In this document: positions 1-6,523 of the stretch, piece after piece
Numbering within the stretch: the first letter of the stretch is position 1
Layout: every line of letters begins with the position of its first letter
Assembly: GCA_016199025.1 (NCBI GenBank)
Contig: JACQHM010000076.1
Coordinates: 1 to 18,624, forward strand
Direction of reading: 5' to 3'
DNA: 18,624 bases
DNA from: Candidatus Methylomirabilota bacterium
GTDB lineage: Bacteria > Methylomirabilota > Methylomirabilia > Methylomirabilales > JACQHM01
Translations under genes and position numbers: made by a program
Notes under the pieces: generated by a model
What the model was told of the DNA's origin: nothing
Databases searched by the model: none
The model's input: only the letters and a program-made list of their open reading frames with translations

Positions 1-1040
1 GCCAGGGGGAACAGGACGGGGACCGAGATCACCAGAATGGCGGTGGTCTCCATGAAGCACCCGGCGATCAGCAGGGCAACGTTGATGAGGAGGAGCACCA
101 GCCACTTGTTGGCCGTCACCGACAGGATGGCCTCGGCCAGCAGGGCGGGCACCTGGTTAATGGCGACCAGCCACCCAAAGGGGAACGCGTTGGAGATGAT
201 GAAGACGAGGACGGCGTAGGTCACGCCGACCTCGCCGAAGATGCGGAACAGCTTGGGGACCGTCAGCTCCCGGTAGATGAACCCGAGGACGATGCCGTAC
301 ACGACCACGATGGCGCCCAGCTCGGTCGGCGTGGCGACGCCCAGGAGCATCCCGCCCACGAGCAGGATCGGCGCCACCAGGGCGGGGAAGGCGCTTAAGA
401 ACGTCTGCCACACCACCTGAAAGGGCTGCCGGGGATGGACCGGGGCGTGGATGCGCCCGGTGGCGGCCATCCAGTAGATCATGGCCATGAGGGAGAGGCT
501 CATCAGGATCCCGGGGATGAAACCGCCGAGGAAGAGGTCCGCGACAGAGACTTCGGTCATCACCGCAAAGATCACCATGATGACGCTTGGGGGGATGATG
601 GGGCCGATGATGGCTGAGGTAGCGCTGACGGCGGCGGCGAAAGCCGGGTCGAATCCATCCTTCTTCATCTCCTCGATCTCGATCACTCCCAGGCCGGCGG
701 CGTCCGCCTGAGCCGTGCCCGACATCCCGGCGAAGATCATGCTCCCCACCACGTTGACGTGGGCGAGACTCCCTCGGAAGTGTCCCACCAGGGCCCGGGC
801 AAAGTTGAAGATCCGACGGGCGATCCCGCCCCGGTTGAAGATGTGCCCGGCCAGGACGAAGAGGGGCAGGGCGAGGAACGGAAAGCTGTCCAGGCCGGAG
901 GTCATCCGCTGGACGAGGATCACCAGGGGCGTTTGCCCCTCAAGGAGGAGGTAGCCCAAGCTGGCGAGGCCCAGGGCGAACGCGATGGGGACCTCCAGGG
1001 CGATCAAGAGAAGGAAGGCGACAAAGAGGAGGGTGATCAT
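1..1040 (-). CDS. dctM: TRAP transporter large permease DctM (partial, C-terminus outside window)
   Basis: Large membrane subunit of a tripartite ATP-independent periplasmic (TRAP) transporter, which uses an ion gradient to import an organic acid delivered by the DctP protein. The visible 346 codons start MITLLFVAFLLLIALEVPIA and contain successive hydrophobic segments. They also carry the family-typical stretches LPLFVLAGHIFNRGG, GMSGTAQADAAGLG and IIGPIIPPSVIMV. The family is usually about 425 residues, so roughly 80 C-terminal residues lie beyond the left edge. The start ATG (1040-1038) overlaps the dctQ stop in an ATGA arrangement, which implies translational coupling. Substrate cannot be read from the sequence; the dioxygenase at the head of the operon may point to it. 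Confidence 0.95.
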   Translation of the reverse strand, partial: MITLLFVAFLLLIALEVPIAFALGLASLGYLLLEGQTPLVILVQRMTSGLDSFPFLALPLFVLAGHIFNRGGIARRIFNFARALVGHFRGSLAHVNVVGSMIFAGMSGTAQADAAGLGVIEIEEMKKDGFDPAFAAAVSATSAIIGPIIPPSVIMVIFAVMTEVSVADLFLGGFIPGILMSLSLMAMIYWMAATGRIHAPVHPRQPFQVVWQTFLSAFPALVAPILLVGGMLLGVATPTELGAIVVVYGIVLGFIYRELTVPKLFRIFGEVGVTYAVLVFIISNAFPFGWLVAINQVPALLAEAILSVTANKWLVLLLINVALLIAGCFMETTAILVISVPVLFPL

Positions 1041-1573
1041 GCCGGCCCGGCCCCACCCCGGAGACGGCCGGCCTCAGGGGGCCTGACTAGGAAACGCAGG
1101 ACCTCGTAGCCGGTCGTAAGCACCATAGAAACCGCGCCAAAAATCAGGGGCCCGGAAAAGAACAGGTAACGGGGGAGGACGACGGGGAGGGCAATGGTCC
1201 GCTGGTGCCACTCGAAGAGGAGCATCGCCCGGATGCCGTTGATGACGAGAGAGACGCAGAACACGCCGATGGCGAGGTAGGTAAAGAGCAGGATGGATCG
1301 TTGGCCCCCAGGCGGGAGACGGTGGAGGAAGGACTGGATCCGGATGTGGCGGGCCCGCTTTAGGCCGGTGCTGGCTCCTACGAACGTGCCCCAGATGAAG
1401 GCGTAGGTGGATAACTCCTCCACCCAGACCAGCGGTTGCCCGAAGGCGTAGCGTGACACCACCTGAGCGAAGATGGCCAACACCATGATGGCCAATAGAG
1501 TCTGCGCCAGGACTACCTCCCCCCGTTCGATGCCAGAAAGCAGCCGCTGGTAGCCCGCCAGAAACCCCTTCAT
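1037..1573 (-). CDS. dctQ: TRAP transporter small permease DctQ
   Basis: Small four-helix membrane subunit that pairs with DctM in a TRAP transporter. The 178-residue product has hydrophobic segments at about residues 20-40, 55-75, 95-115 and 135-160. It includes the family-typical VVSRYAFGQPLVWVEELSTY and the following FIWGTFVGASTGLKRARHI region. The start is placed at the ATG at 1573 because the open frame upstream is made of intergenic heptamer repeat. A GGGGGGAGG purine tract directly precedes this ATG, closer than ideal, so the start is somewhat uncertain. The stop overlaps the dctM start by 4 bp. It sits about 110 bp downstream of dctP with repeat arrays between them. Confidence 0.92.
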   Translation of the reverse strand: MKGFLAGYQRLLSGIERGEVVLAQTLLAIMVLAIFAQVVSRYAFGQPLVWVEELSTYAFIWGTFVGASTGLKRARHIRIQSFLHRLPPGGQRSILLFTYLAIGVFCVSLVINGIRAMLLFEWHQRTIALPVVLPRYLFFSGPLIFGAVSMVLTTGYEVLRFLVRPPEAGRLRGGAGPA

Positions 1574-1597
1574 CCTCCCCCCGTATTGCCCATTGCT

Positions 1598-1630
1598 GAT
1601 TTCGGATTTCGGATTTCGGATTTCGGATTG
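1598..1630. repeat. Tandem heptamer array, unit GATTTCG
   Basis: Four perfect head-to-tail copies of the 7-bp unit GATTTCG (1598-1625) are followed by a partial GATTG. They lie in the dctP-dctQ spacer. On the other strand the unit reads as AATCCGA-type heptamers, matching in spirit the second array at 1653-1680 but in inverted orientation. Perfect units suggest recent slippage or active maintenance. Confidence 0.9.
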
Positions 1631-1652
1631 AAGGATAGATGCATATTTCCCA

Positions 1653-1680
1653 AATCTGCAATCCACAATCCGCAATCCAA
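1653..1680. repeat. Degenerate heptamer array, unit AATCYRM
   Basis: Four consecutive heptamers, AATCTGC, AATCCAC, AATCCGC and AATCCAA, lie just downstream of the dctP stop. The period is exactly 7 bp, and the AATC core is the complement of the core in the array at 1598-1630. The two arrays could therefore fold back on each other in the dctP-dctQ transcript. Confidence 0.8.
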
Positions 1681-1685
1681 TTGGC

Positions 1686-2681
1686 CTATCTGATGGCCTG
1701 GACCTTCTGCCACAGGCCCCGGCTCCACAGGCCCTCGGCCTCGGCCTTCCCTACCGCCTCGCGGAGCCGCTCCTGGAACGGACGGGTGTCGATGGTCCCG
1801 ATCTTGGCGCCCTCCGCCGCCATCTTCTTCAGGGTCTCCTTGACAACCTTTTGCGCCTCGTCCCGAACCCAGGCGACGGCCTCCCGGGCCGACTCCTCCA
1901 CCACCTTCTTCAAGTCTGGCGGAAGGCTCTGGTACGTCTTCTCGTTCATGGTGATATGGACGCTCGAGAGGATGTGGTTGGTCAGGTAGCCGTTAGGGGT
2001 GGCCTCGTGGAACTTGACACCATAGATGGCCGACACCGGCCCCTCAGCCCCCTCCACCACGCCCGTCTTCAAGGCCAGGTACACCTCGGCCCAGGTGACG
2101 CGGGTCGGCTTGGTCCCCAGGGCCTCCCACACCATGAGGTAGGCCTTGATCTCCGGGACCCGCATCTTCATGCCCTTCAGGTCGTCCAGCTTGCTGATAG
2201 GCTTCTTGGTCCATAACATCCGGGGCTCCGTGGGGGCCGCCGCCAGGATGCGGAGGCCGTTCTGCACGCGGAGCTTCTCAGCCATCTCCTTGAACGTGGG
2301 ACTCTCCAGGAACCTGGCGAAGTGGTCGTCGTCGCGGAACGTGAAGCCCCAGCCGAAGATGGCAAAGTCCTTCACCCAGTTGGCATACCACTCCAGGACA
2401 TCGCCGTAGGCCTGGATCGAATTGGCCATCATCTGCTCGATCTGGGCGATGTCCCCGCCCAACTGATCGCAGCAGAAGTAGTTCCATTTGATCCGGCCGT
2501 TACTCTTCTGCTCGGACAGCTCGACGAACTTCCGGGTTGTCTGGTCCAGGAGACCCCGCCCGGGGTCGGAGCCGCCAAACCGGAGCGTGAACTCTGGCGC
2601 GCCCACAGCCCACAGGGTGGGCCACCCAAACAGAAGTCCCACAAGCAGCATTGCCGTCATGAACCCCCGCCGTCGCCTCAT
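1686..2681 (-). CDS. dctP: TRAP transporter solute-binding protein DctP
   Basis: Periplasmic solute receptor of the TRAP system. The 331-residue product opens with MRRRR and a hydrophobic signal peptide (to about residue 28, near WAVGA). The mature DctP-type fold includes GLRILAAAPTEPRMLWTKKP and then LDDLKGMKMRVPE. The Arg in MRVPE is the residue that in this family usually contacts a substrate carboxylate. EVYLALKTGVVEGAEGP is the conserved lobe-hinge motif. Length is normal for the family. A GGGGAGGA Shine-Dalgarno lies about 7 nt before the ATG. It follows the PhyH-type gene by 36 bp and precedes dctQ, so all four genes are probably co-transcribed. The ligand is probably a carboxylate, but its identity is unknown. 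Confidence 0.95.
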   Translation of the reverse strand: MRRRRGFMTAMLLVGLLFGWPTLWAVGAPEFTLRFGGSDPGRGLLDQTTRKFVELSEQKSNGRIKWNYFCCDQLGGDIAQIEQMMANSIQAYGDVLEWYANWVKDFAIFGWGFTFRDDDHFARFLESPTFKEMAEKLRVQNGLRILAAAPTEPRMLWTKKPISKLDDLKGMKMRVPEIKAYLMVWEALGTKPTRVTWAEVYLALKTGVVEGAEGPVSAIYGVKFHEATPNGYLTNHILSSVHITMNEKTYQSLPPDLKKVVEESAREAVAWVRDEAQKVVKETLKKMAAEGAKIGTIDTRPFQERLREAVGKAEAEGLWSRGLWQKVQAIR

Positions 2682-2717
2682 CGCCCCATCCTCCCCTGTC
2701 TGCTGACACCGCGAACA

Positions 2718-3551
2718 CTAACCGCCGTACTCGGCCTGGAGATCGTAGATATTGGTTCCGATCGGATAATCCGGGAGGATGAAGGTGCCTTCGACCAGAC
2801 GGACCGTTGTCGGGGCTTCCCCCCGGAGGATGCGTCCCATGTAATCGTTAGGTGTACCGCGGAGCTGGATAGCATCAGAGGCCCGGTATTCGTAGATCAG
2901 CAGGCGGCGGGGCGATCTGGAGCGATTGGGCGCAGAACTGTGCAACGTGAGGCAGTGGAGCATGACCATCCCACCGGCCTTTAGAGGCACATCCACCGCT
3001 TTGTCCAGATCCACCTTCTTCAAATCGTCGGTCACCATCCCGATGAATTTCCCATCCCGTCGATGATCCAGGGGGCCTTTTTTGTGGCTGCCGGGGATGA
3101 CCCTCAAACAGCCATTCTCCAGCGTGGCGTCATCTAAATGGATCAGGCAGGCGACCAGGTCAAAATTGGTATGCGGAAAGAAGGGGAGGTCCTGGTGCCA
3201 TTTGACGGGACTTCCGACACCGGCGGATTTCATATTCAGCTTGCTGTGGTGGATCTGGATGTTGGGACCGATCACGTCTTCCACGGCATCCAGGATCGTC
3301 TTGTGGCTGGCCAGTTCCTCAAAACACTTGGCCTGTTCGAAGGGATGAAAGATCCTTCGGACCACTTTCCGGCCGCCTTCGGGAACGGGCTCGAAATCGC
3401 ACAGGCTATTCGGGGTCTCCAGACCCTGGGCTTTCTCGACTAATTCATCGATCGTCTCGTGCAGGATCTTTAACTCCTCCTGGGAGAGGATCCCTTCCAG
3501 CGCCAGGGAACCGTTTTCTTGATAGAAGACCTTTTGTTCACGGGTCAGCAT
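2718..3551 (-). CDS. Phytanoyl-CoA dioxygenase (PhyH) family protein
   Basis: Predicted Fe(II)/2-oxoglutarate-dependent oxygenase, 277 residues, cytoplasmic. The metal-binding facial triad is visible: His119 and Asp121 in KWHQDLPFF, and the distal His204 in LTLHSSAPNRS. Arg216 lies in the expected 2-oxoglutarate position. GCLRVIPGSHKKG at about 147-159 is also family-typical. An AGAGGA ribosome site precedes the ATG. It is the first gene of the operon, with dctP 36 bp downstream, so its substrate is plausibly what the TRAP system imports or a derivative. PhyH-family members act on very different substrates (acyl-CoAs, ectoine, phosphonates, halogenation targets), so no specific reaction is claimed. 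Confidence 0.9.
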   Translation of the reverse strand: MLTREQKVFYQENGSLALEGILSQEELKILHETIDELVEKAQGLETPNSLCDFEPVPEGGRKVVRRIFHPFEQAKCFEELASHKTILDAVEDVIGPNIQIHHSKLNMKSAGVGSPVKWHQDLPFFPHTNFDLVACLIHLDDATLENGCLRVIPGSHKKGPLDHRRDGKFIGMVTDDLKKVDLDKAVDVPLKAGGMVMLHCLTLHSSAPNRSRSPRRLLIYEYRASDAIQLRGTPNDYMGRILRGEAPTTVRLVEGTFILPDYPIGTNIYDLQAEYGG

Positions 3552-3606
3552 CGCTTATCCTCTTTTTCCCGCCACATCCTCTTCTCGTAGTGGCATTGCC
3601 AGCGGA

Positions 3607-3635
3607 CCTATAGTTCACCATACAGGTTTTGATAA
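3607..3635 (-). promoter_or_regulatory. Possible hybrid promoter for the PhyH-TRAP operon at an IS end
   Basis: On the minus strand TTATCA (3635-3630) and TATAGG (3612-3607) are separated by 17 bp. Each matches the sigma-70 consensus at 4 of 6 positions. The outer bases of the -35 come from the terminus and target site of the IS-derived element, so the insertion may have built or changed this promoter. The match is weak and chance is possible. Confidence 0.3.
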
Positions 3636-3900
3636 GAGCCTATCCTAAAACTCCTGCGGCACGAAACGTCACCCACGCACAGGCGAAATGCAAGAACGCC
3701 GAGGAGTTTGCCGCTTTCTTCTCCCAACTGATGAGCAGCCGGCGAAACCGATTGAACCAGGAACGGGTCCACTCCACCACCCACAATACGCCAGGCATCC
3801 CCTATCTGTTTCGTGTCCATTCTGGAACCTCCTCGCATGTGGAGTGCCTTTGCACACTGCCCTTCAGTATGCCACACAAGGAGGTTTTGGGATAGGCTCT
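3635..3900. mobile_element. IS5-family-like internally deleted element (MITE-like)
   Basis: A 266-bp element bounded by inverted repeats. The left end begins AGAGCCTATCCTAAAA; the right end, read inward, begins AGAGCCTATCCCAAAA, and similarity continues for several bases. A TA dinucleotide flanks both ends (3633-3634 and 3901-3902), consistent with a short target duplication. Inside are only the first and last parts of a transposase, so the element is non-autonomous but could be moved by a full-length relative. The 3552-4020 interval holds no other convincing gene; a small CGGCC/GGCCG hairpin lies near 3974-3990. Confidence 0.8.
3640..3820 (-). pseudogene. IS5-like transposase remnant (N-terminal start joined to C-terminus)
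   Basis: A GGAGG ribosome site and ATG (3820) begin MDTKQIGDAWRIV. The reading frame then shifts into the typical C-terminus of IS5-group transposases: WFNRFRRLLISWEKK, then FLHFACAWVTFRAAG, ending at TAG 3640-3642. The C-terminal match follows the pattern I know for this group (RLLIRWEKK...HFACAWITFRAAG). About 60 codons remain of the expected 250 or more, so several hundred bases, including the catalytic DDE region, were deleted internally. Family assignment rests on remembered motifs and terminal repeats, not on a search. Confidence 0.75.
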
Positions 3901-4020
3901 TAGCTCGCCACCATAGAAGGAAAGGTAAGCGATCAGCCCAGGGTTGGGGTCATGGCGGGAGCGGCTTTTCGGGCGGCCGACCCTAGGCCGGGGCAAGTGA
4001 GACGATGAAGGGGAGGGCCT

Positions 4021-4203
4021 TTACCCGGAGGCCTCCCGGAGCAGGGCTTGGACCTTCTCCGATTCCTGGACAATCAGGCCTGCAATGGCCCGCTGAATGC
4101 GACTCATCTCCTGGAAGCCGCGTATGGAGATCACGATGCTGATGATCTGCCCGGTGCCCAACAAGAGCCCCAGGAGGATGATCCCGATCAGCTCATAGCT
4201 CAT
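4021..4203 (-). CDS. Small single-pass membrane protein, unknown function
   Basis: Sixty residues starting MSYELIGIILLGLLLGTGQI. One hydrophobic segment (about residues 4-27) is followed by an amphipathic, charged helix rich in Arg, Gln and Glu (about 30-58) that could be cytoplasmic or coiled. A GGGGGG purine tract lies about 5 nt before the ATG. I recognise no family. It sits between the IS-derived element and the tRNA 3' end, inside what may be an integrated segment. Short length keeps confidence moderate, but the clean helix architecture and ribosome site argue against a random frame. Confidence 0.55.
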   Translation of the reverse strand: MSYELIGIILLGLLLGTGQIISIVISIRGFQEMSRIQRAIAGLIVQESEKVQALLREASG

Positions 4204-4220
4204 GGCAACCCCCCAAAACT

Positions 4221-4254
4221 GGTGTCAGTTTTGGTGCCAGTACGGTGTCAGTTT
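4221..4254. repeat. Three short direct repeats, integrase arm-site-like
   Basis: GGTGTCAGTTT (4221-4231), GGTGCCAGTAC (4233-4243) and GGTGTCAGTTT (4244-4254) are near-identical 11-mers in tandem. Short direct repeats of this kind next to a tRNA 3' end resemble arm-type binding sites of tyrosine recombinases in attachment regions. This reading is an inference; no integrase gene is visible. Confidence 0.5.
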
Positions 4255-4374
4255 CCATCGCTTTCTATCGTACTCCATCGCAGTCCCAAACGCAAGACAA
4301 CCCCGCGCCAGGTTTGGCAAAGTGGCCTCTGATGCGGGGTTGCCGAGATCGTCCGGGTCAGTCTGGCAGTCACG

Positions 4375-4407
4375 AGGTCACGGGTTCGAATCCCGTCAGC
4401 TCCACCA
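4375..4407 (+). other. tRNA (or tmRNA) 3'-end fragment, probable attachment-site scar
   Basis: Variable-loop-like AGGTC, a perfect T-arm (ACGGG, loop TTCGAAT, CCCGT at 4380-4396), acceptor strand CAGCTCC (4397-4403), discriminator A and encoded CCA (4405-4407) form a complete tRNA 3' end. No matching GGAGCTG or GGGGCTG 5' strand with D-arm and anticodon arm precedes it. GGGGTTG at 4336 could pair with two wobbles, but the 69-nt interval does not fold into a D-arm or anticodon stem. The 3'-terminal bases of tRNA genes are the usual duplicated core of tRNA-targeting integrases. The CAGCTCC acceptor also fits tmRNA. Confidence 0.7.
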
Positions 4408-4417
4408 GCAAAATCAA

Positions 4418-4443
4418 GGGGTTGCGGCTTTAGGCCGCACCCC
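4418..4443 (+). terminator. Stem-loop directly after the tRNA 3' end
   Basis: GGGG-TT-GCGGC (4418-4428) pairs with GCCGC-A-CCCC (4434-4443) around a TTTAG loop, giving a long GC stem with one bulged base. It begins 11 bp after the CCA. No U-tract follows, so it may be a processing or termination hairpin or part of the recombination site. Confidence 0.55.
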
Positions 4444-4590
4444 AATGGAACACCCGCCGCCGGAGGTTCCCTTCGTCTAAGGGCTTCCCTTCCTCGTTCA
4501 CGAAGACCCATGCAGTTACCTCTGACTGAGTTCCATGAGCTCCTCGCGCAGACGAATCACTGGCAATGTGGTAGAATAGGGCAGTGGTCG

Positions 4591-4606
4591 CCCTCTTATC
4601 AGAGGG
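4591..4606 (+). other. Small hairpin in the bcp leader
   Basis: CCCTCT and AGAGGG form a 6-bp stem around a TATC loop, 62 bp before the bcp start codon. A TAGAAT hexamer (4572-4577) could be the -10 of a bcp promoter, but I see no good -35. The rest of 4444-4668 shows no gene. Confidence 0.35.
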
Positions 4607-4668
4607 ACAGCACCGCCCCCTAGACCGATGGAAGACTGGATCGACTTTTTACAGCGGGAGGCACAATC

Positions 4669-5139
4669 ATGGTTGAAGTTGGCCAGCAGGCCCCGGCTTT
4701 CACGGCAGTTGATGCCACCGGTCGCCAGGTGAAGCTCTCCGACTTTAAGGGACGTCACGTCGTCCTTTACTTTTACCCGAAGGATATGACTCCGGGCTGC
4801 ACCACAGAGGCGTGCGATTTTCGCGACGCGTACGCGGAATTTGGCAAGCTGAATGCCATGATCCTTGGCATCAGTCCCGATGGTCCACCATCCCACCAAA
4901 AATTTATCGCCAAGTATCAGCTCCCGTTTCCCCTCCTCTCCGACCCGGACCATACCATCGCGGGGAAGTACGGGGTGTGGCAGGAGAAAAAGCTCTACGG
5001 GAAGACCTTCATGGGCATCGTCCGCACGACATTTCTCATCGACAGCACAGGCAAGGTGCGGAAGGTGTTCCCCAAGGTCAAGGTAAGTGGGCACACGGAG
5101 GAGGTGCTGGCAGCGCTCAAGGCCTTGGCGGAACGTTAA
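4669..5139 (+). CDS. bcp: Peroxiredoxin, Bcp (PrxQ) type
   Basis: Thiol peroxidase of 156 residues that reduces hydrogen peroxide and organic hydroperoxides with electrons from thioredoxin; cytoplasmic. The AhpC/TSA fold shows YFYPKDMTPGCTTEACDFRD. The peroxidatic Cys is Cys44, with Thr41 in the PxxxTxxC motif. A second Cys at position 49 is the usual resolving residue of alpha-type Bcp. Arg119 in GIVRTTFLID completes the active site. A GGGAGG ribosome site lies about 7 nt before the ATG, and length is normal for the family. It converges on the CoA-transferase gene with only 4 bp between the two stop codons and no terminator between them, so the transcripts may overlap. Confidence 0.95.
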   Translation: MVEVGQQAPAFTAVDATGRQVKLSDFKGRHVVLYFYPKDMTPGCTTEACDFRDAYAEFGKLNAMILGISPDGPPSHQKFIAKYQLPFPLLSDPDHTIAGKYGVWQEKKLYGKTFMGIVRTTFLIDSTGKVRKVFPKVKVSGHTEEVLAALKALAER

Positions 5140-5143
5140 GGGG

Positions 5144-6334
5144 TCACGGCAGGCAGACAACGCCATCACGGCTCAGCTCTTCCAGCTTGTCCTTTGAATA
5201 GCCGAGGAGCCCTGTTAACACCTCTTCGGTGTGTTCACCTAACCCGGGGGCCTTTCCCTCGACCCCACCGGGGGTCGTCGAGAACTTCATGGGAAAACCG
5301 GCCATGCGGACCTTTCCTACTTCCCCCTGGTCAACCTCGACGATCATCCCCCTGGCCTTGATCTGAGGGTCCTCGACCACCTTGTCCACGGTATTGATGG
5401 GCCCACAGGGAACTCCGGCCTCCTCCATAATCTGGATCCACTCTTCCACCGTCTTCGTCCTGGTCACCTCGGCGATCAGTGGAAAGAGGGCCGCCTGATG
5501 CTCTGTCCGTAAGGCATTGGTGGTGAAACGGGCGTCCTCCAACAGCTCTGGCCGGCCGAGGGCTTTGCAGAAAGGGTCCCAGAGCTTGGTCCCGACGGCC
5601 AGGACTACGTAGCCGTCCTTGGCCGGGAAGACCTCGAAGGGGGTGATGGAGGGATGGCGGGCGCCCAAGGGTCCGGGGACCTCGCCGGTCACGGTATAGC
5701 GGATAATGGCGTTCTCCAAGAGGGCGACCTGGCAGTCCAGCATGCTGACATCCACAGCCTGCCCCTGCCCCGTCCGTTCCCTGGCCTGGAGGGCGGCCAG
5801 GATTCCGATGGTGGTGAAGAGGCCGCCGCCCAAGTCGCCGATGGAGGTCCCCACCCGGACCGGCGGCCGCCCCGGTTCTCCTGTGATGCTAATGATCCCT
5901 CCCATCCCCTGGATGATCATGTCGTAGGCCCCCCGGTGGGCGTAGGGACCGGTCTGGCCGAAGCCGGAGCAGGAGGCGTAAATCAACCGGGGGTTGACCT
6001 CCCGTAAAGTCTGGTAGTCCAGGCCGAGCCTCTTCATCGTCCCCGGACGGAAGTTCTCCAGGAAGATATCCGCCTTTTTGACAAGATCGAGAAGGACCGT
6101 CCGGCCCTTCGGGTCCTTGAGATTCAACGCGACACTCTTCTTCCCCCGGTTCAGGCTGATGAAGTATGAGCTCACGCCGTTCAAGAAGGGCCCGACGTTC
6201 CTGGCCTCATCCCCGGTAGGGAACGGCTCGACCTTGATCACCTCCGCCCCCATATCGGCCAAGAGCATGGAGCAATAGGGTCCCGCCAAGATCCTTGAAA
6301 GATCGATGACCCTGATCCCTTCGAGTGGCTTCAT
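5144..6334 (-). CDS. Family III CoA-transferase (CaiB/BaiF/Frc type)
   Basis: Transfers CoA between acyl-CoA and a free carboxylate through an aspartyl-CoA intermediate. The 396 residues match the family length. The N-terminus has PLEGIRVIDLSRILAGPYCS and LADMGAEVIKVEP; LNRGKKSVALNLKDPKGR and IFLENFRPG follow. The candidate nucleophile is Asp167 in GTSIGDLGGGLF, equivalent by context to Asp169 of formyl-CoA transferase. GVPCGPINTV near the C-terminus is also typical. A GGGGGGAGA ribosome site precedes the ATG. It stands alone between convergent bcp and divergent DUF948 genes, so substrates cannot be inferred. Specificities range from formate-oxalate and carnitine to benzylsuccinate and mesaconate. 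Confidence 0.93.
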   Translation of the reverse strand: MKPLEGIRVIDLSRILAGPYCSMLLADMGAEVIKVEPFPTGDEARNVGPFLNGVSSYFISLNRGKKSVALNLKDPKGRTVLLDLVKKADIFLENFRPGTMKRLGLDYQTLREVNPRLIYASCSGFGQTGPYAHRGAYDMIIQGMGGIISITGEPGRPPVRVGTSIGDLGGGLFTTIGILAALQARERTGQGQAVDVSMLDCQVALLENAIIRYTVTGEVPGPLGARHPSITPFEVFPAKDGYVVLAVGTKLWDPFCKALGRPELLEDARFTTNALRTEHQAALFPLIAEVTRTKTVEEWIQIMEEAGVPCGPINTVDKVVEDPQIKARGMIVEVDQGEVGKVRMAGFPMKFSTTPGGVEGKAPGLGEHTEEVLTGLLGYSKDKLEELSRDGVVCLP

Positions 6335-6446
6335 CTTCTCCCCCCTGGTCAGCGGATTCCTCGTGATAAGACTCTTTTAAGCTTACCCTGAATCTCCCGC
6401 TCCCTCAAGGGCTTTACGACAGAAGAGATCCGCCGGGAAAATTCCA

Positions 6447-6477
6447 TTGACGGAGGGGAGGACAGTCTTGATATAAT
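6447..6477 (+). promoter_or_regulatory. Sigma-70 promoter with extended -10 for the DUF948-YtxH pair
   Basis: A perfect TATAAT (6472-6477) is preceded by TG at 6469-6470, giving the extended -10 TGNTATAAT. TTGACG (6447-6452) lies 19 bp upstream as a near-consensus -35. The expected start is near 6484, leaving about 40 nt of leader with AGAGGAG before the ATG at 6524. Confidence 0.75.
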
Positions 6478-6523
6478 AGTTTTTGTGGTTTGAGAGGCTT
6501 GTTGTTTTTCAAGAGGAGTCTGT

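Noticed and set aside
1574..1675. N-terminal 34-codon extension of dctQ
   Set aside because: It is translated from the intergenic heptamer array (SEIRNPKSEI-like) and lacks a ribosome site.
1598..1680. CRISPR-like array
   Set aside because: The repeats are contiguous 7-mers without spacers. No CRISPR array or cas gene is seen anywhere in the window.
2322..2984. 220-codon rightward open frame across dctP and PhyH
   Set aside because: It is antisense to two clearly coding genes with domain motifs, crosses their junction and shows no family resemblance: a GC-driven shadow.
4336..4407. Complete tRNA starting at GGGGTTG
   Set aside because: The acceptor could pair with two wobbles, but the 37 nt between acceptor and T-arm form neither a D-arm nor a 5-bp anticodon stem.
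4248..4511. Leftward 87-residue frame containing GADGIRTRDL
   Set aside because: The GIRTRDL peptide is the reverse translation of a tRNA T-arm and recurs as a spurious protein call beside tRNA genes.
4516..5169. 217-codon leftward open frame opposite bcp
   Set aside because: It covers the bcp gene in antisense and overlaps the CoA-transferase end. The bcp frame has intact catalytic motifs and a ribosome site, so this is a shadow.
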